This document shows, piece after piece, positions 25,337 to 34,284 of a stretch of DNA of 36,222 nt (positions are counted from its first letter, which is position 1; every line of letters starts with the position of its first letter). A model generated the notes under the pieces. The model had not been told where the DNA came from. It searched no databases and saw only the letters and a program-made list of their open reading frames with translations. Origin of the DNA: Halothiobacillus sp. (GTDB lineage Bacteria > Pseudomonadota > Gammaproteobacteria > Halothiobacillales > Halothiobacillaceae); assembly GCA_024636015.1 (NCBI GenBank), contig JAGXHU010000027.1, positions 1 to 36,222 on the forward strand, in the 5' to 3' direction. The translations under genes and the position numbers were made by a program.

Positions 25337-26533
25337 ATGAACAATTCTCAATGGTCCGACTCTGCTCACGAGGGCGAGATCCTGGCTGGCCAAGCGCTGG
25401 ATTATGTGCGCGCCATCTCTCCTTATGTCACAGGCAAGCCGATTGATGCTGTTGCGCGTGAATTTGGTCTGACGGATATCCTCAAACTGGCATCGAACGA
25501 GAACCCACTGGGCGCGAGTCCTCGGGCGACCGAGACATTACGTGCACAGAACTGGGACCTGAATATTTACCCGGATGGCGGGGGGTATGCCCTCAAAGCC
25601 GCCTTGGTGCAGCAATTCGATCTGGAGCCTAGCGGGATCGTTCTGGGCAATGGTTCGAACGATTTGCTGGAGATGGTTGCGCGTGCCTACCTTGCTCCGG
25701 GCCGCAATGCCGTGTTTTCGGCGTATGCCTTTGCCGTTTACGCTTTGGCTACGCAAGCGACTGGCGCTCAGGTCAAAGTGGTTCCGGCATTGCCGCCCGA
25801 GCATCCGACCATGCCGTTCGGGGCTGATCTACCCAGCATGTTGCGGGCGATTGATGCGGAAACGCATGTTGTGTTTCTCGCTAATCCGAATAATCCGACC
25901 GGAACCTGGGTCGACCAGGATGCGCTTGAGGCATTCTTGCGGGCCGTGCCGCCGACAGTGCTCGTTGTTCTCGATGAGGCTTATAGCGAATATGTGGATC
26001 GACCGGATTTTCCGGATGGGCTGATGCTCTGCCGTCAGTTTCCGAACTTGGTGGTGACGCGTACCTTCTCGAAAATCTATGGCCTGGCTGCCCTGCGGGT
26101 CGGCTTTGCTGTGGCGCATCCGGCCGTGGTGGCAATGCTCGACCGGGTCCGTCAACCGTTCAACGTAAACCACCTCGCGTTGATCGCGGCGGAAGCCGCT
26201 TTGCAGGATGAGGATTTCCTTGCGCATAGCCGTCAGGTGAATGCTGTGGGATTACGTTTCCTCCAACAGGCATTTCAAACGCGTGGTATGGCGACGATTC
26301 CTTCTCTGGCCAACTTTATCACCGTGCTTGTCGGTATTCCTGCCGGTATCGTGTTCGATGCCCTGTTGCGGGAAGGGGTGATCATTCGTCCACTGGGTGG
26401 CCGAGTCGATACGGGGGGGATTTCCTGCCATATCCGCATCACGATCGGTACGCAGGCGCAGAATGAACGTGTGCTTGCCGCGCTGGACCGGGTGTTGCCA
26501 CAACTGCTCGGTGCCAAGGGGGGCTCATCGTGA
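25337..26533 (+). CDS. hisC: Histidinol-phosphate / aromatic aminotransferase (HisC-type)
   Basis: 398 residues, class I/II PLP aminotransferase. K246 in TRTFSKIYGLAALRVG is the Schiff-base lysine. LASNENPLGASP, NPNNPTGT and VLDEAYSEYV are typical of HisC, and the C-terminal RITIGTQAQNERVLAAL binds phosphate. In this cluster, between pheA and tyrA, it probably also transaminates phenylpyruvate or hydroxyphenylpyruvate. The position rather than the sequence suggests this, and in pseudomonads the same slot holds the broad-specificity HisHb. The ATG at 25337 is 14 bases after pheA, without a clear ribosome site. It overlaps tyrA by four bases (GTGA). Confidence 0.9.
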   Translation: MNNSQWSDSAHEGEILAGQALDYVRAISPYVTGKPIDAVAREFGLTDILKLASNENPLGASPRATETLRAQNWDLNIYPDGGGYALKAALVQQFDLEPSGIVLGNGSNDLLEMVARAYLAPGRNAVFSAYAFAVYALATQATGAQVKVVPALPPEHPTMPFGADLPSMLRAIDAETHVVFLANPNNPTGTWVDQDALEAFLRAVPPTVLVVLDEAYSEYVDRPDFPDGLMLCRQFPNLVVTRTFSKIYGLAALRVGFAVAHPAVVAMLDRVRQPFNVNHLALIAAEAALQDEDFLAHSRQVNAVGLRFLQQAFQTRGMATIPSLANFITVLVGIPAGIVFDALLREGVIIRPLGGRVDTGGISCHIRITIGTQAQNERVLAALDRVLPQLLGAKGGSS

Positions 26534-27444
26534 TTCAGCGTTTGGCCTTGATTGGAATGGGTCTGATTGGGGGCTCATTGAGTTTGGCGCTGAAACAGCG
26601 GGGGTTGGTGCAGGAAGTAGTGGGTTATAGTCGCCAACTGCAAACCCGTTTGCGGGCACGTGAATTGGGTATTATCGATGTGCCGGTTGACTCGGTCGCC
26701 GAAGCCGTCTCTGGGGCCGATGTCGTGTTCGTGGCCACACCCGTTCAGGCCATGGCCGGTGTGTTTCAGGCGATGGCTGGCACCTTGTCACCGGATGCGT
26801 TGATCACCGATGGCGGCAGTGTGAAGGGCGCCGTCGTTACTGCGGCCGAGCATGCATTGAGCCAGGACCAATTTGCCCAGTTCGTGCCGGGACATCCGAT
26901 TGCCGGTACGGAGCGGAGTGGGCCGGATGCGGCTTTTGCGGAGTTGTTCGTCAGCCATCGAGTCATTCTCACACCCACATCTGCGAATAGCGCGGCAATG
27001 ATCCGACGGGCGGAAGATTTGTGGCGCTCGGTTGGTGCCCAGGTGGAAAAAATGGGTGTGGCGCATCACGATCACATCCTGGCGGCAACCAGTCATTTGC
27101 CGCATGTAGCCGCCTTCAGTCTTGTTTCTGCCTTGTCGCGACTCGAAGAGCGCTACGAAGTATTTCGTTATGCGGCGGGTGGTTTCCGGGATTTCAGCCG
27201 CATCGCGAGTTCCGATCCTGCCATGTGGCGTGATATCTGTCTGACCAATCGAGATGAACTGTTGCCAATGCTCGATCATTATCTGGCCGAGCTGCATCAG
27301 ATGCGCAGTCTGATCGATCAACGGGATAGTCAGGGCATTGAGCAGATGTTTGTCGGGGCCAAGGCCGTACGAGATGCCCTGTATCGCCCCATCGAACCGC
27401 AATCGAATTCGTCGGACTCCGGGGCCGAAAGCCCCCGATCCTGA
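26530..27444 (+). CDS. tyrA: Prephenate (arogenate) dehydrogenase
   Basis: 304 residues. It decarboxylates prephenate oxidatively with NAD(P) on the way to tyrosine. The dinucleotide-binding loop is ALIGMGLIGGSLSLAL at residues 6-21. The catalytic histidine is in PGHPIAGTERSGPDAAF and the second substrate His is in SHLPHVAAFSL. It is stand-alone, without the chorismate mutase of enteric TyrA. The start is GTG at 26530, overlapping the hisC stop and preceded by AAGGGGG, a strong ribosome site. In pseudomonads tyrA is fused to aroA; here 63 bases and a stop codon separate them. Confidence 0.94.
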   Translation: MIQRLALIGMGLIGGSLSLALKQRGLVQEVVGYSRQLQTRLRARELGIIDVPVDSVAEAVSGADVVFVATPVQAMAGVFQAMAGTLSPDALITDGGSVKGAVVTAAEHALSQDQFAQFVPGHPIAGTERSGPDAAFAELFVSHRVILTPTSANSAAMIRRAEDLWRSVGAQVEKMGVAHHDHILAATSHLPHVAAFSLVSALSRLEERYEVFRYAAGGFRDFSRIASSDPAMWRDICLTNRDELLPMLDHYLAELHQMRSLIDQRDSQGIEQMFVGAKAVRDALYRPIEPQSNSSDSGAESPRS

Positions 27445-27507
27445 GATTACTGATCTGAACATGAGCCGGAAATTCCGATTTCGGCTGTTATTACGAGTTT
27501 ATCCGTT

Positions 27508-28872
27508 ATGAGCCACTCAATTCCATCGGTCACGTATCTGACCTCCCCCCCCGAACCGCGGCTGCAGGGTTCGTTGCGGGTTCCGGGCGACAAGTCCATT
27601 TCTCATCGCTCGATCATGCTGGGCGCGTTGGCTGAAGGCGTTACGAATATTACGGGTTTTCTTGAAGGCGAAGACAGTCTGAATACCTTGCGGTGCTTTC
27701 GCGTCATGGGTGTATCGATCACGGATCCCGTCGCTGGAGTAGTGCGGGTTGAGGGCGTTGGTCTTCACGGGTTAAAGGCGCCGAAAGTCCCGTTGTATGT
27801 CGGCAATTCCGGGACATCAATGCGCCTGATGGCCGGGATTCTTGCGGGGCAACCCTTTGATACTGTGTTGGAAGGTGATGCTTCGTTATCGCGTCGTCCC
27901 ATGAAACGCGTGATTGATCCCCTGACCCGGATGGGTGCCGTGATCGAAGCCGGGGAGGGCGGCCGTTCACCCTTGACCATTCGAGGCGGGCAGCGGCTAA
28001 AGGCCATCGATTATATCCTTCCCATGGCCAGTGCGCAGGTGAAATCCTGTGTACTCCTGGCCGGGCTTTATGCCGAGGGTCGGACCTGTGCCACGGAACC
28101 TGCCCCGACGCGTGACCACACGGAACGCATGTTGGCTGGTTTTGGCTATCCGGTTGAGCGCCACGGAGCGACTGCCTGTGTGACCGGCGGCGGAACGCTG
28201 CAGGGTCGGGCGATTGATGTGCCGGCTGATATTTCATCGGCCGCGTTCTTTATGGTAGCGGCAAGCATTGCACGCCAGTCCGATATCACCCTGGAGCATG
28301 TGGGCATGAATCCTACCCGCACGGGCGTGATCGATATTCTCAAAGCCATGGGCGCGGACATTACCGTTCATAACGCCCGCACGGTCGGCGGCGAACCCGT
28401 TGCAGACATTCGAGTACGAAATGCGCGCCTGCACGGCATCGATATCCCCGAGCACCTGGTGCCGTTGGCCATTGATGAGTTTCCCGTTTTATTTGTGGCC
28501 GCTGCCTGTGCGGTGGGACGGACGACGCTCACGGGGGCGGAGGAGTTGCGCGTGAAGGAATCCGATCGGATTGCCGTGATGGCCGATGGCCTACAGAAAC
28601 TGGGTATCAATGCGATCGCAACACCCGACGGCATGGTGATCGACGGTCGGGGGACCGACGATGAGGTATTCGGCGAGGCGGAAATCTGGAGTCAGGGTGA
28701 TCATCGGATTGCCATGGCATTTGCGGTTGCCGGCCTTCGTGCGCGCGGTCAGATCCGAATTCACGATTGCCAATTTGTGGAAACTTCGTTCCCGGGTTTT
28801 GCCACGCAGTTCAGGAACTGCGGCGGCGGACTCGTTGACGCTCAAGCGGAATCGACAGGTTTGGCGCAATGA
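27508..28872 (+). CDS. aroA: 3-phosphoshikimate 1-carboxyvinyltransferase (EPSP synthase), class II type
   Basis: 454 residues. It joins shikimate-3-phosphate and PEP in the chorismate pathway. K29 in VPGDKSISHRS, GNSGTSMR (99-106), and the RVKESDR-like catalytic segment near 350 are present. The diagnostic patterns of class II enzymes all occur: GDKS (27-30), RPMKR (130-134), SAQVK (175-179), RDHTE (202-206) and NPTR (268-271). Gly102 is kept, unlike the Ala of strain CP4. Class II enzymes are often less sensitive to glyphosate; whether this one is cannot be told from motifs. Overlaps cmk by four bases (ATGA). Confidence 0.95.
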   Translation: MSHSIPSVTYLTSPPEPRLQGSLRVPGDKSISHRSIMLGALAEGVTNITGFLEGEDSLNTLRCFRVMGVSITDPVAGVVRVEGVGLHGLKAPKVPLYVGNSGTSMRLMAGILAGQPFDTVLEGDASLSRRPMKRVIDPLTRMGAVIEAGEGGRSPLTIRGGQRLKAIDYILPMASAQVKSCVLLAGLYAEGRTCATEPAPTRDHTERMLAGFGYPVERHGATACVTGGGTLQGRAIDVPADISSAAFFMVAASIARQSDITLEHVGMNPTRTGVIDILKAMGADITVHNARTVGGEPVADIRVRNARLHGIDIPEHLVPLAIDEFPVLFVAAACAVGRTTLTGAEELRVKESDRIAVMADGLQKLGINAIATPDGMVIDGRGTDDEVFGEAEIWSQGDHRIAMAFAVAGLRARGQIRIHDCQFVETSFPGFATQFRNCGGGLVDAQAESTGLAQ

Positions 28873-29534
28873 GCAATGTAACGATCGTGACCATTGATGG
28901 TCCCAGCGGATCGGGCAAGGGCACCTTGGCGCGGCGAATCGCCGATCGTCTGGGTTTCCATCTGCTCGACTCGGGTGCGCTCTACCGCCTGACGGCATTG
29001 GCCGCTCAAAAGAAAGGAGTGGCCCTGGACGATCCTGCAGTCGCTGACCTGGCGGGATCCCTGAATGCACATTTTGCTGCGGATGGCGCTGCATTTCTTG
29101 ACGACGTGTGTGTGGACGATGTGCTGCGCACGGAACAGACTGGCGCTCTGGCTTCTCAAATCGCCGCTCGGCCGGATGTGCGCGCGGCCTTGCTCGCCCG
29201 CCAGAAAGCCTTTGCGCAGGCACCGGGGCTTGTCGCGGATGGCCGGGATATGGGTACAGTGGTGTTTCCAGATGCCCCCGCCAAGTTATTTCTGGACGCC
29301 AGTGCCGAGGTTCGTGCAAATCGGCGTTATAAACAGTTGATCGAGCATGGTTTAAGTGCTAATTTAACCGCCCTCATTGACGAGATCCGCGTTCGGGATG
29401 ATCGTGATCGTGATCGGGCTGTTGCGCCACTCAGGCCTGCTGCCGACGCGCTCGTGATCGACTCGAGCGATATCGCCATTGAGGCCGTGGAGGCGCAGAT
29501 GTTGGAATACCTGCGCGCGCGGGGGATTTGCTGA
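28869..29534 (+). CDS. cmk: Cytidylate kinase
   Basis: 221 residues. It phosphorylates CMP and dCMP with ATP. The Walker A loop is GPSGSGKG (11-18), and LDSGALYRL binds CMP. ADGRDMGTVVFPDA and the LIDEIRVRDDRDRDR lid segment are typical. It overlaps the aroA stop by four bases, so translation is coupled. cmk-rpsA adjacency is widespread in proteobacteria. Confidence 0.96.
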   Translation: MSNVTIVTIDGPSGSGKGTLARRIADRLGFHLLDSGALYRLTALAAQKKGVALDDPAVADLAGSLNAHFAADGAAFLDDVCVDDVLRTEQTGALASQIAARPDVRAALLARQKAFAQAPGLVADGRDMGTVVFPDAPAKLFLDASAEVRANRRYKQLIEHGLSANLTALIDEIRVRDDRDRDRAVAPLRPAADALVIDSSDIAIEAVEAQMLEYLRARGIC

Positions 29535-29618
29535 TTTATTTGTGTTTAACCCTTTGTGACTGCCAACCCACGGATTCGGAATGGTCAGCCCTTTAACCAC
29601 CACGACAGACAGCCATCC

Positions 29619-29647
29619 GGAACGTCTGGTCGTATTTTTTGGAACGT
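29619..29647 (+). repeat. Two direct repeats in the rpsA leader
   Basis: GGAACGT occurs at 29619-29625 and again at 29641-29647, 22 bases apart (about two helical turns), the second ending eight bases before the rpsA ATG. It may matter for S1 autoregulation or may be chance. Confidence 0.3.
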
Positions 29648-29654
29648 TGTATAC

Positions 29655-31337
29655 ATGTCTGAACAATTTGAAAGTTTTGCCGAACTCTTTGAAGAGAGTC
29701 AAAAAAATGCCGTGATGCAGGCGGGTGCCATTATTGAAGGCACCGTGGTCGGCATTAACGGTGACTTCGTCATCATTGACACCGGCTTGAAATCTGAAGG
29801 TGTAATTCCCGCTGCCGAATTCTTCGATGAAAACGGCGAACTGACGATCAAAGTCGGTGATAAGGTTGATGTTGCCCTTGAGTCGGTTGAAGATGGGTTT
29901 GGCGAAACCAAACTGTCCCGCGAGAAGGCTCTGCGCGCCCGTGCCTGGACAGCACTTGAAAAATCATTCAAGAACGAAGAAATCGTCACCGGCCGGATTA
30001 CCGGCAAGGTCAAGGGTGGCTTCACCGTTGAAATGGGTGAAATCCGCGCATTCCTGCCGGGTTCACTGGTTGACGTACGTCCCATTCGCGACACCACTTA
30101 CCTCGAAGGTAAGGATGTCGAATTCAAGATCATCAAGCTGGATCAGAAGCGCAACAACGTCGTTGTGTCGCGCCGTGCTGTTGTAGAGCAAGAGTACAGT
30201 GCCGAACGCGATGCGCTGCTCGACCAGCTGCAGGAAGGCATGGTGTTGCGTGGTGTGGTCAAGAACCTCACGGACTACGGTGCGTTCCTCGACCTGGGCG
30301 GCATCGATGGCCTGTTGCACATTACCGATATGGCCTGGAAGCGCGTCAAGCATCCTTCGGAAGTCGTGAATATCGGCGACGAAGTTGATGTCAAGGTGTT
30401 GAAGTTTGATCGTGAGCGCAACCGCGTATCGTTGGGCATGAAGCAGATGGGTGAAGATCCATGGAGCGATTTGGCTCGCCGGTTCCCGATCAGTGCACGT
30501 CTGTTCGGCAAGGTCACCAACCTGACCGATTACGGCTGCTTTGTCGAAATCGACAATGGCGTAGAAGGGTTGGTGCACGTATCCGAAATGGATTGGACCA
30601 ACAAGAACGTCAATCCGGGCAAGGTCGTTGCTGTCGGCGATGAAGTCGAAGTCATGATCCTGGATATCGACGAAGAGCGCCGCCGGATTTCTCTGGGCAT
30701 GAAACAGTGTCAGGCCAATCCGTGGGATGCCTTCGCAGCCACGCACCAGAAAGGCGACAAGGTTTCCGGCCAGATCAAGTCGATCACTGATTTCGGCGTG
30801 TTCATCGGTCTGGATGGCGGCATCGATGGTTTGATCCACTTGTCCGACCTGTCCTGGAACGAAACCGGTGAAGAAGCCGTGCGTCAGTTCCGCAAGGGCG
30901 AAGAGATCGAGGCCGTGGTCATTGCCATCGACCCCGAGCGTGAGCGTATTTCTTTGGGTCTGAAGCAGCTGGAAAGTGATCCGATCGGCGACTATGCCGC
31001 GGACAACCAGAAAGGCAAGATCGTGAACGGGAGCGTCCGTGAAGTGGATGCACGTGGCGCCGTCGTTGATCTCGGTAACGGTGTTGAAGGCTATCTGCGC
31101 GCTTCCGATATCTCCCGTGATCGCATTGACGATGCCCGCACTGTCCTGAAGGAAGGCGATGCCGTTGAGGCCAAGGTTATGGGTGTTGATCGCAAGAACC
31201 GGATGGTCAGTCTGTCTATTCGTGCCAAGGACTCTCAGGATGAGTCCGAAGCTATGGAAGAAGTCAGCAGCCGTGTCAGCGTCAGCTCCCCGACGTTGGG
31301 CGACCTTCTGAAGGAACAGATGAATCGTTCAGAATAA
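29655..31337 (+). CDS. rpsA: 30S ribosomal protein S1
   Basis: 560 residues, close to E. coli S1 at 557. It begins [15 protein letters not shown], like other gammaproteobacterial S1 proteins, which fixes the start; the frame continues 33 codons upstream without similarity. Six S1 RNA-binding repeats follow. The first two attach S1 to the ribosome (the N-terminal segment to uS2) and the others bind mRNA, each with a [15 protein letters not shown] core and HISD/HLSDL-type strand. It helps start translation on structured mRNA. There is no consensus Shine-Dalgarno before the ATG, as in E. coli, where S1 controls its own mRNA. A terminator follows at 31361. Confidence 0.97.
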   Translation: MSEQFESFAELFEESQKNAVMQAGAIIEGTVVGINGDFVIIDTGLKSEGVIPAAEFFDENGELTIKVGDKVDVALESVEDGFGETKLSREKALRARAWTALEKSFKNEEIVTGRITGKVKGGFTVEMGEIRAFLPGSLVDVRPIRDTTYLEGKDVEFKIIKLDQKRNNVVVSRRAVVEQEYSAERDALLDQLQEGMVLRGVVKNLTDYGAFLDLGGIDGLLHITDMAWKRVKHPSEVVNIGDEVDVKVLKFDRERNRVSLGMKQMGEDPWSDLARRFPISARLFGKVTNLTDYGCFVEIDNGVEGLVHVSEMDWTNKNVNPGKVVAVGDEVEVMILDIDEERRRISLGMKQCQANPWDAFAATHQKGDKVSGQIKSITDFGVFIGLDGGIDGLIHLSDLSWNETGEEAVRQFRKGEEIEAVVIAIDPERERISLGLKQLESDPIGDYAADNQKGKIVNGSVREVDARGAVVDLGNGVEGYLRASDISRDRIDDARTVLKEGDAVEAKVMGVDRKNRMVSLSIRAKDSQDESEAMEEVSSRVSVSSPTLGDLLKEQMNRSE

Positions 31338-31360
31338 TTAGCTGATCCAAGCGTTCTATG

Positions 31361-31388
31361 AAACGCCATCTTCCCCGATGGCGTTTTT
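31361..31388 (+). terminator. Rho-independent terminator after rpsA
   Basis: Perfect 10-bp stem, AAACGCCATC with GATGGCGTTT, loop TTCCCC, followed by a run of T to 31388. It closes the gyrA/serC-rpsA transcript, so ihfB probably has its own promoter or depends on read-through. Confidence 0.9.
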
Positions 31389-31434
31389 CGTTTCCCGATA
31401 TTGGTTTGTTGTGTGTTGATTCCACAGTAACGCC

Positions 31435-31468
31435 GAAAGCCTCTCAGGTGTTTTTGCCTCAGGCTTTC
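31435..31468 (+). promoter_or_regulatory. Leader hairpin upstream of ihfB
   Basis: GAAAGCCT (31435-31442) and AGGCTTTC (31461-31468) pair perfectly over eight bases; an inner AGG/CCT can add pairs across an internal loop. There is no T run, so it is not a simple terminator. It lies about 70 bases before the ihfB start, in its likely 5' leader or promoter. Confidence 0.4.
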
Positions 31469-31538
31469 TGGGTTATTGGCTCAAGGCTTCGGGTATGAAA
31501 TCTCCCGAGCTTTGAAATCAGAAAATAGGATTACAAGA

Positions 31539-31835
31539 ATGACAAAATCTGAATTGATCGATCGACTGGCTGACAGGCAGAAATACCTGTCGATTCGCGA
31601 TATTGATACGTCAGTCAAATTGCTGCTCGATGAAATGATTGCTGCCATGTCGCGCGGCGACCGGATTGAAATCCGCGGATTCGGGAGCTTTTCGCTCAAT
31701 TACCGTAAGCCAAGAATCGGGCGTAACCCGAAATCTGGTGAAAGTGTGTCGTTGGAATCCAAGTACGTGCCCCACTTCAAGCCGGGTAAGGAATTGCGGG
31801 AACGGGTCAATGAAAAAGCGGGCCAGCCCGAGTAA
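31539..31835 (+). CDS. ihfB: Integration host factor subunit beta
   Basis: 98 residues, HU/IHF family. [12 protein letters not shown] at the N-terminus and the DNA-bending arm [11 protein letters not shown] (58-68), with the proline that inserts between base pairs, identify IhfB. It works with IhfA, encoded elsewhere, to bend DNA by about 160 degrees. The ATG at 31539 has AGGA at 31527-31530; the frame extends upstream without similarity. rpsA-ihfB is a conserved neighbourhood. pyrF follows after six bases. Confidence 0.96.
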   Translation: MTKSELIDRLADRQKYLSIRDIDTSVKLLLDEMIAAMSRGDRIEIRGFGSFSLNYRKPRIGRNPKSGESVSLESKYVPHFKPGKELRERVNEKAGQPE

Positions 31836-31841
31836 ATCGGC

Positions 31842-32555
31842 ATGACGCAACATTGTGCCCAACCTCGACTTTACGTCGCGCTGGATTTTCCGGACCGAAA
31901 TAAAGCCGAGGCGCTGGTCGATCAGCTTGATCCGACGGAGTGCGGGCTTAAGGTGGGTAAGGAGCTGTTTACCCGCGCGGGACCAGAGTACGTTCGTTCA
32001 CTGGTTGATCGTGGATTTCCTGTTTTCCTCGATCTGAAGTTCCACGACATCCCCCATACCGTGGCACAGGCATGCCGTGCAGCCTGCGACCTAGGTGTCA
32101 GTCTCGTGAACGTACATGCCAGTGGCGGTCGGGCGATGCTGGTGGCTGCTCGTGAAGCGATTCCATTGGGCGATACGTCGCCTGCATTGATTGCCGTCAC
32201 CATTTTGACCTCGATGGCGGAAGCCGATCTGATCGAGGTTGGCGTGGATCGGCCTTTGGCTGGTCAGGTGAATGCCTTGGCTCGGTTGGCCAAAGATGCG
32301 GGGTTGGATGGCGTGGTCTGTTCTGCCTGGGAGGCGGCGGACATGCGCACAATATTCACGCAGACCGCCCCGGTCATTGTGACGCCTGGTATCCGACTGG
32401 CGGGTAGCGCACTGGATGACCAATCACGGGTCATGACCCCCGAAGAAGCGATCGCAGCGGGTGCCACGTCCATCGTGGTGGGCCGCCCGATTTGCCGTGC
32501 GCCAAATCCGGCCGCCGTCGCTCACGCCATAGCTGAGTGTATTCGCGACCGGTAA
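31842..32555 (+). CDS. pyrF: Orotidine 5'-phosphate decarboxylase
   Basis: 237 residues, TIM barrel. It converts OMP to UMP. The catalytic core D64-x-K66-x-x-D69 is in [12 protein letters not shown], with an N-terminal substrate Asp in YVALDFPD and the lysine in [15 protein letters not shown] and IVVGRPI near the end bind phosphate. It lies six bases downstream of ihfB and is probably translated from the same mRNA. The order ihfB-pyrF, without the usual lapA/lapB pair between, is a small variation on the enteric arrangement. Confidence 0.96.
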   Translation: MTQHCAQPRLYVALDFPDRNKAEALVDQLDPTECGLKVGKELFTRAGPEYVRSLVDRGFPVFLDLKFHDIPHTVAQACRAACDLGVSLVNVHASGGRAMLVAAREAIPLGDTSPALIAVTILTSMAEADLIEVGVDRPLAGQVNALARLAKDAGLDGVVCSAWEAADMRTIFTQTAPVIVTPGIRLAGSALDDQSRVMTPEEAIAAGATSIVVGRPICRAPNPAAVAHAIAECIRDR

Positions 32556-32566
32556 TTGCATTCTCT

Positions 32567-32604
32567 GGCCGGTGGGCTCCCGGTTAGCCGCCCGGCCTGT
32601 ATAT
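32567..32604 (+). terminator. Possible terminator between pyrF and mltF
   Basis: A GC-rich hairpin with a 6-bp GGCCGG/CCGGCC stem (32567-32572 with 32592-32597) and four more pairs after a two-base mismatch, then TGTATATTT. The T run is weak, so function is uncertain. Confidence 0.4.
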
Positions 32605-32648
32605 TTCTCTGATACCTATTTTGATGCGCGTTTCCGACGTCGGCCGCA

Positions 32649-34226
32649 TCAAGGCTGTGTGGTTTCTTGTGCGGACTGTTCATTACTGCTCACCGGATTG
32701 GGCTCGTTCCGTGTGCCGACCCAGATCATCAGATCGTGTAGGGCGCGAATATTCTCCACATACTGCACCGTCTCTTCCCCCCGCGCATACCCATACCGTA
32801 ATTTCCGGTAAATTTTTGGGTCAGACAGCTCTGTGAGGCGTTCCCGCACATCTTGCCAGCGATTGGGATCACCACCCTGTTCTTCAGTCAATGTGAAGGC
32901 ATCGCTGAGATGCCCGATTCCGATGTTATAGGCGGCAATCGCGAAATAGGTGAGATCGGGTTCCTTGGCTTTCTCTGGTATCTGGGTGCGTAACTGGGAC
33001 AGATATTTCGCGGCACTCATGATGCTCTTGGCCGGGTTTCCGCGGTCATGCAGGCCGAGATCCTGTGCGGTCGGCAGCATGATTTGCATGATGCCATAGG
33101 CGCCTTGATGAGAAGACGCATCCGGTTGCCATTTCGACTCCTGATAGCCCATGGCTGCCAGCAGCCGCCAATCAATATCGTATTTCTCTCCCGCAGCTTT
33201 GAAGGCAGAGAGGTAGGGCGCAATCCGGCTTTCCACATCGTCGAGAAACTGTTGCGCCAGTCGCTGATCCAGTTGCTCGAACTGTGCATAGTGCCGGTCA
33301 ATGAGATTCTTGAGTTCGTGATTGCTACGGATTTCATTGAAGAAGGCGACCGAGGCATTGTAGAGCGACTTGTCCGCATGCCGGGAAAAGGCCCAGGCAA
33401 ATGAGACCGGCGGGCCGAGATCGATAGCGACATGAATCTTGTTGGATATCTTCTGACCGAGCATGGTTTCGTGTGAGAGCATCACCGCGTAATCGACCGA
33501 GCCCGATTCCAATGCCTTGAGGGTATTGATCCCACTGTCCTCCAGCTGGACCTGAATGGCATAGTCATGGGGGTCGGGTGTTGCGTTGGTGCCACCTGAC
33601 GCCGTGTTTTGGCTATCGGGCGCGAGCAATCCTTTTTTGGCCTGCTCGGTCAGCCAGTTCTGGCTGCTTGACCCCTGCTCGACGGCCAACGGTGCATCGC
33701 CGATATCCTTCAAGGACTTGGGCTTGGGGACCCCTTGTCGATAGACCAGTTGACGGCGTACCGAGACATAGCTCGGTCCGTAGCGGAATAGATGCTCACG
33801 GGCCAAACTGACGACCAGTCCCGCGGCGGCAAAATCGGCCTTGTTTTCGTCGACGAGTTGATAGGCTTTATCAATGTTTTTGGCGACGATGAACTTGACG
33901 CCTAGACCCAGGCGTTGGGCAAATCGCGTGACGAGATCATATTCCAGGCCTTGTGGCTGGTTCTTGTCCGGGACGTAAATGGTGGGATTGATTAATGTGG
34001 CAACCCGCAAAAATCCGCGCTCGTGAATTTGTGTCAACTGGGGCGTACGTTCGAAGATGCTGTTAATCAGGATTTCCGAACCGGGTGGGTGAGGCGTCGT
34101 TGGCGGATAGGTTTTCAGCCACCAGCCTAGGGGGAGGGCGACTAGAAAAACCATACCGATCCAGCGGCCCCACCAGGATACATGGGGCCGATCCGAATCA
34201 TGCACATCCCGGGCGTTGCCCATCAT
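32649..34226 (-). CDS. mltF: Membrane-bound lytic murein transglycosylase F (MltF-like)
   Basis: 525 residues. A membrane anchor is at about 20-36 (WIGMVFLVALPLGWW). A solute-binding-protein-like domain follows (about 65-320: LRVATLINPTIYV, GLEYDLVTRFAQRLG), then an SLT goose-type lysozyme domain (about 335-500). E363 in YQESKWQPDA is the catalytic acid; AYGIMQIMLPTA and YFAIAAYNIGIGHL complete the SLT motifs. It cleaves peptidoglycan glycan strands to 1,6-anhydro ends at the inner face of the envelope. The N-terminus lacks a lipobox, so it is more likely held by an uncleaved signal anchor. It is 58 bases after ubiE on the same strand. Confidence 0.92.
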   Translation of the reverse strand: MMGNARDVHDSDRPHVSWWGRWIGMVFLVALPLGWWLKTYPPTTPHPPGSEILINSIFERTPQLTQIHERGFLRVATLINPTIYVPDKNQPQGLEYDLVTRFAQRLGLGVKFIVAKNIDKAYQLVDENKADFAAAGLVVSLAREHLFRYGPSYVSVRRQLVYRQGVPKPKSLKDIGDAPLAVEQGSSSQNWLTEQAKKGLLAPDSQNTASGGTNATPDPHDYAIQVQLEDSGINTLKALESGSVDYAVMLSHETMLGQKISNKIHVAIDLGPPVSFAWAFSRHADKSLYNASVAFFNEIRSNHELKNLIDRHYAQFEQLDQRLAQQFLDDVESRIAPYLSAFKAAGEKYDIDWRLLAAMGYQESKWQPDASSHQGAYGIMQIMLPTAQDLGLHDRGNPAKSIMSAAKYLSQLRTQIPEKAKEPDLTYFAIAAYNIGIGHLSDAFTLTEEQGGDPNRWQDVRERLTELSDPKIYRKLRYGYARGEETVQYVENIRALHDLMIWVGTRNEPNPVSSNEQSAQETTQP

Positions 34227-34284
34227 CTACCAAAGCTGCTGGCGTATGGCCTGGCCTGGTGGCGAAAACCCCGGCAGTGGCGCA

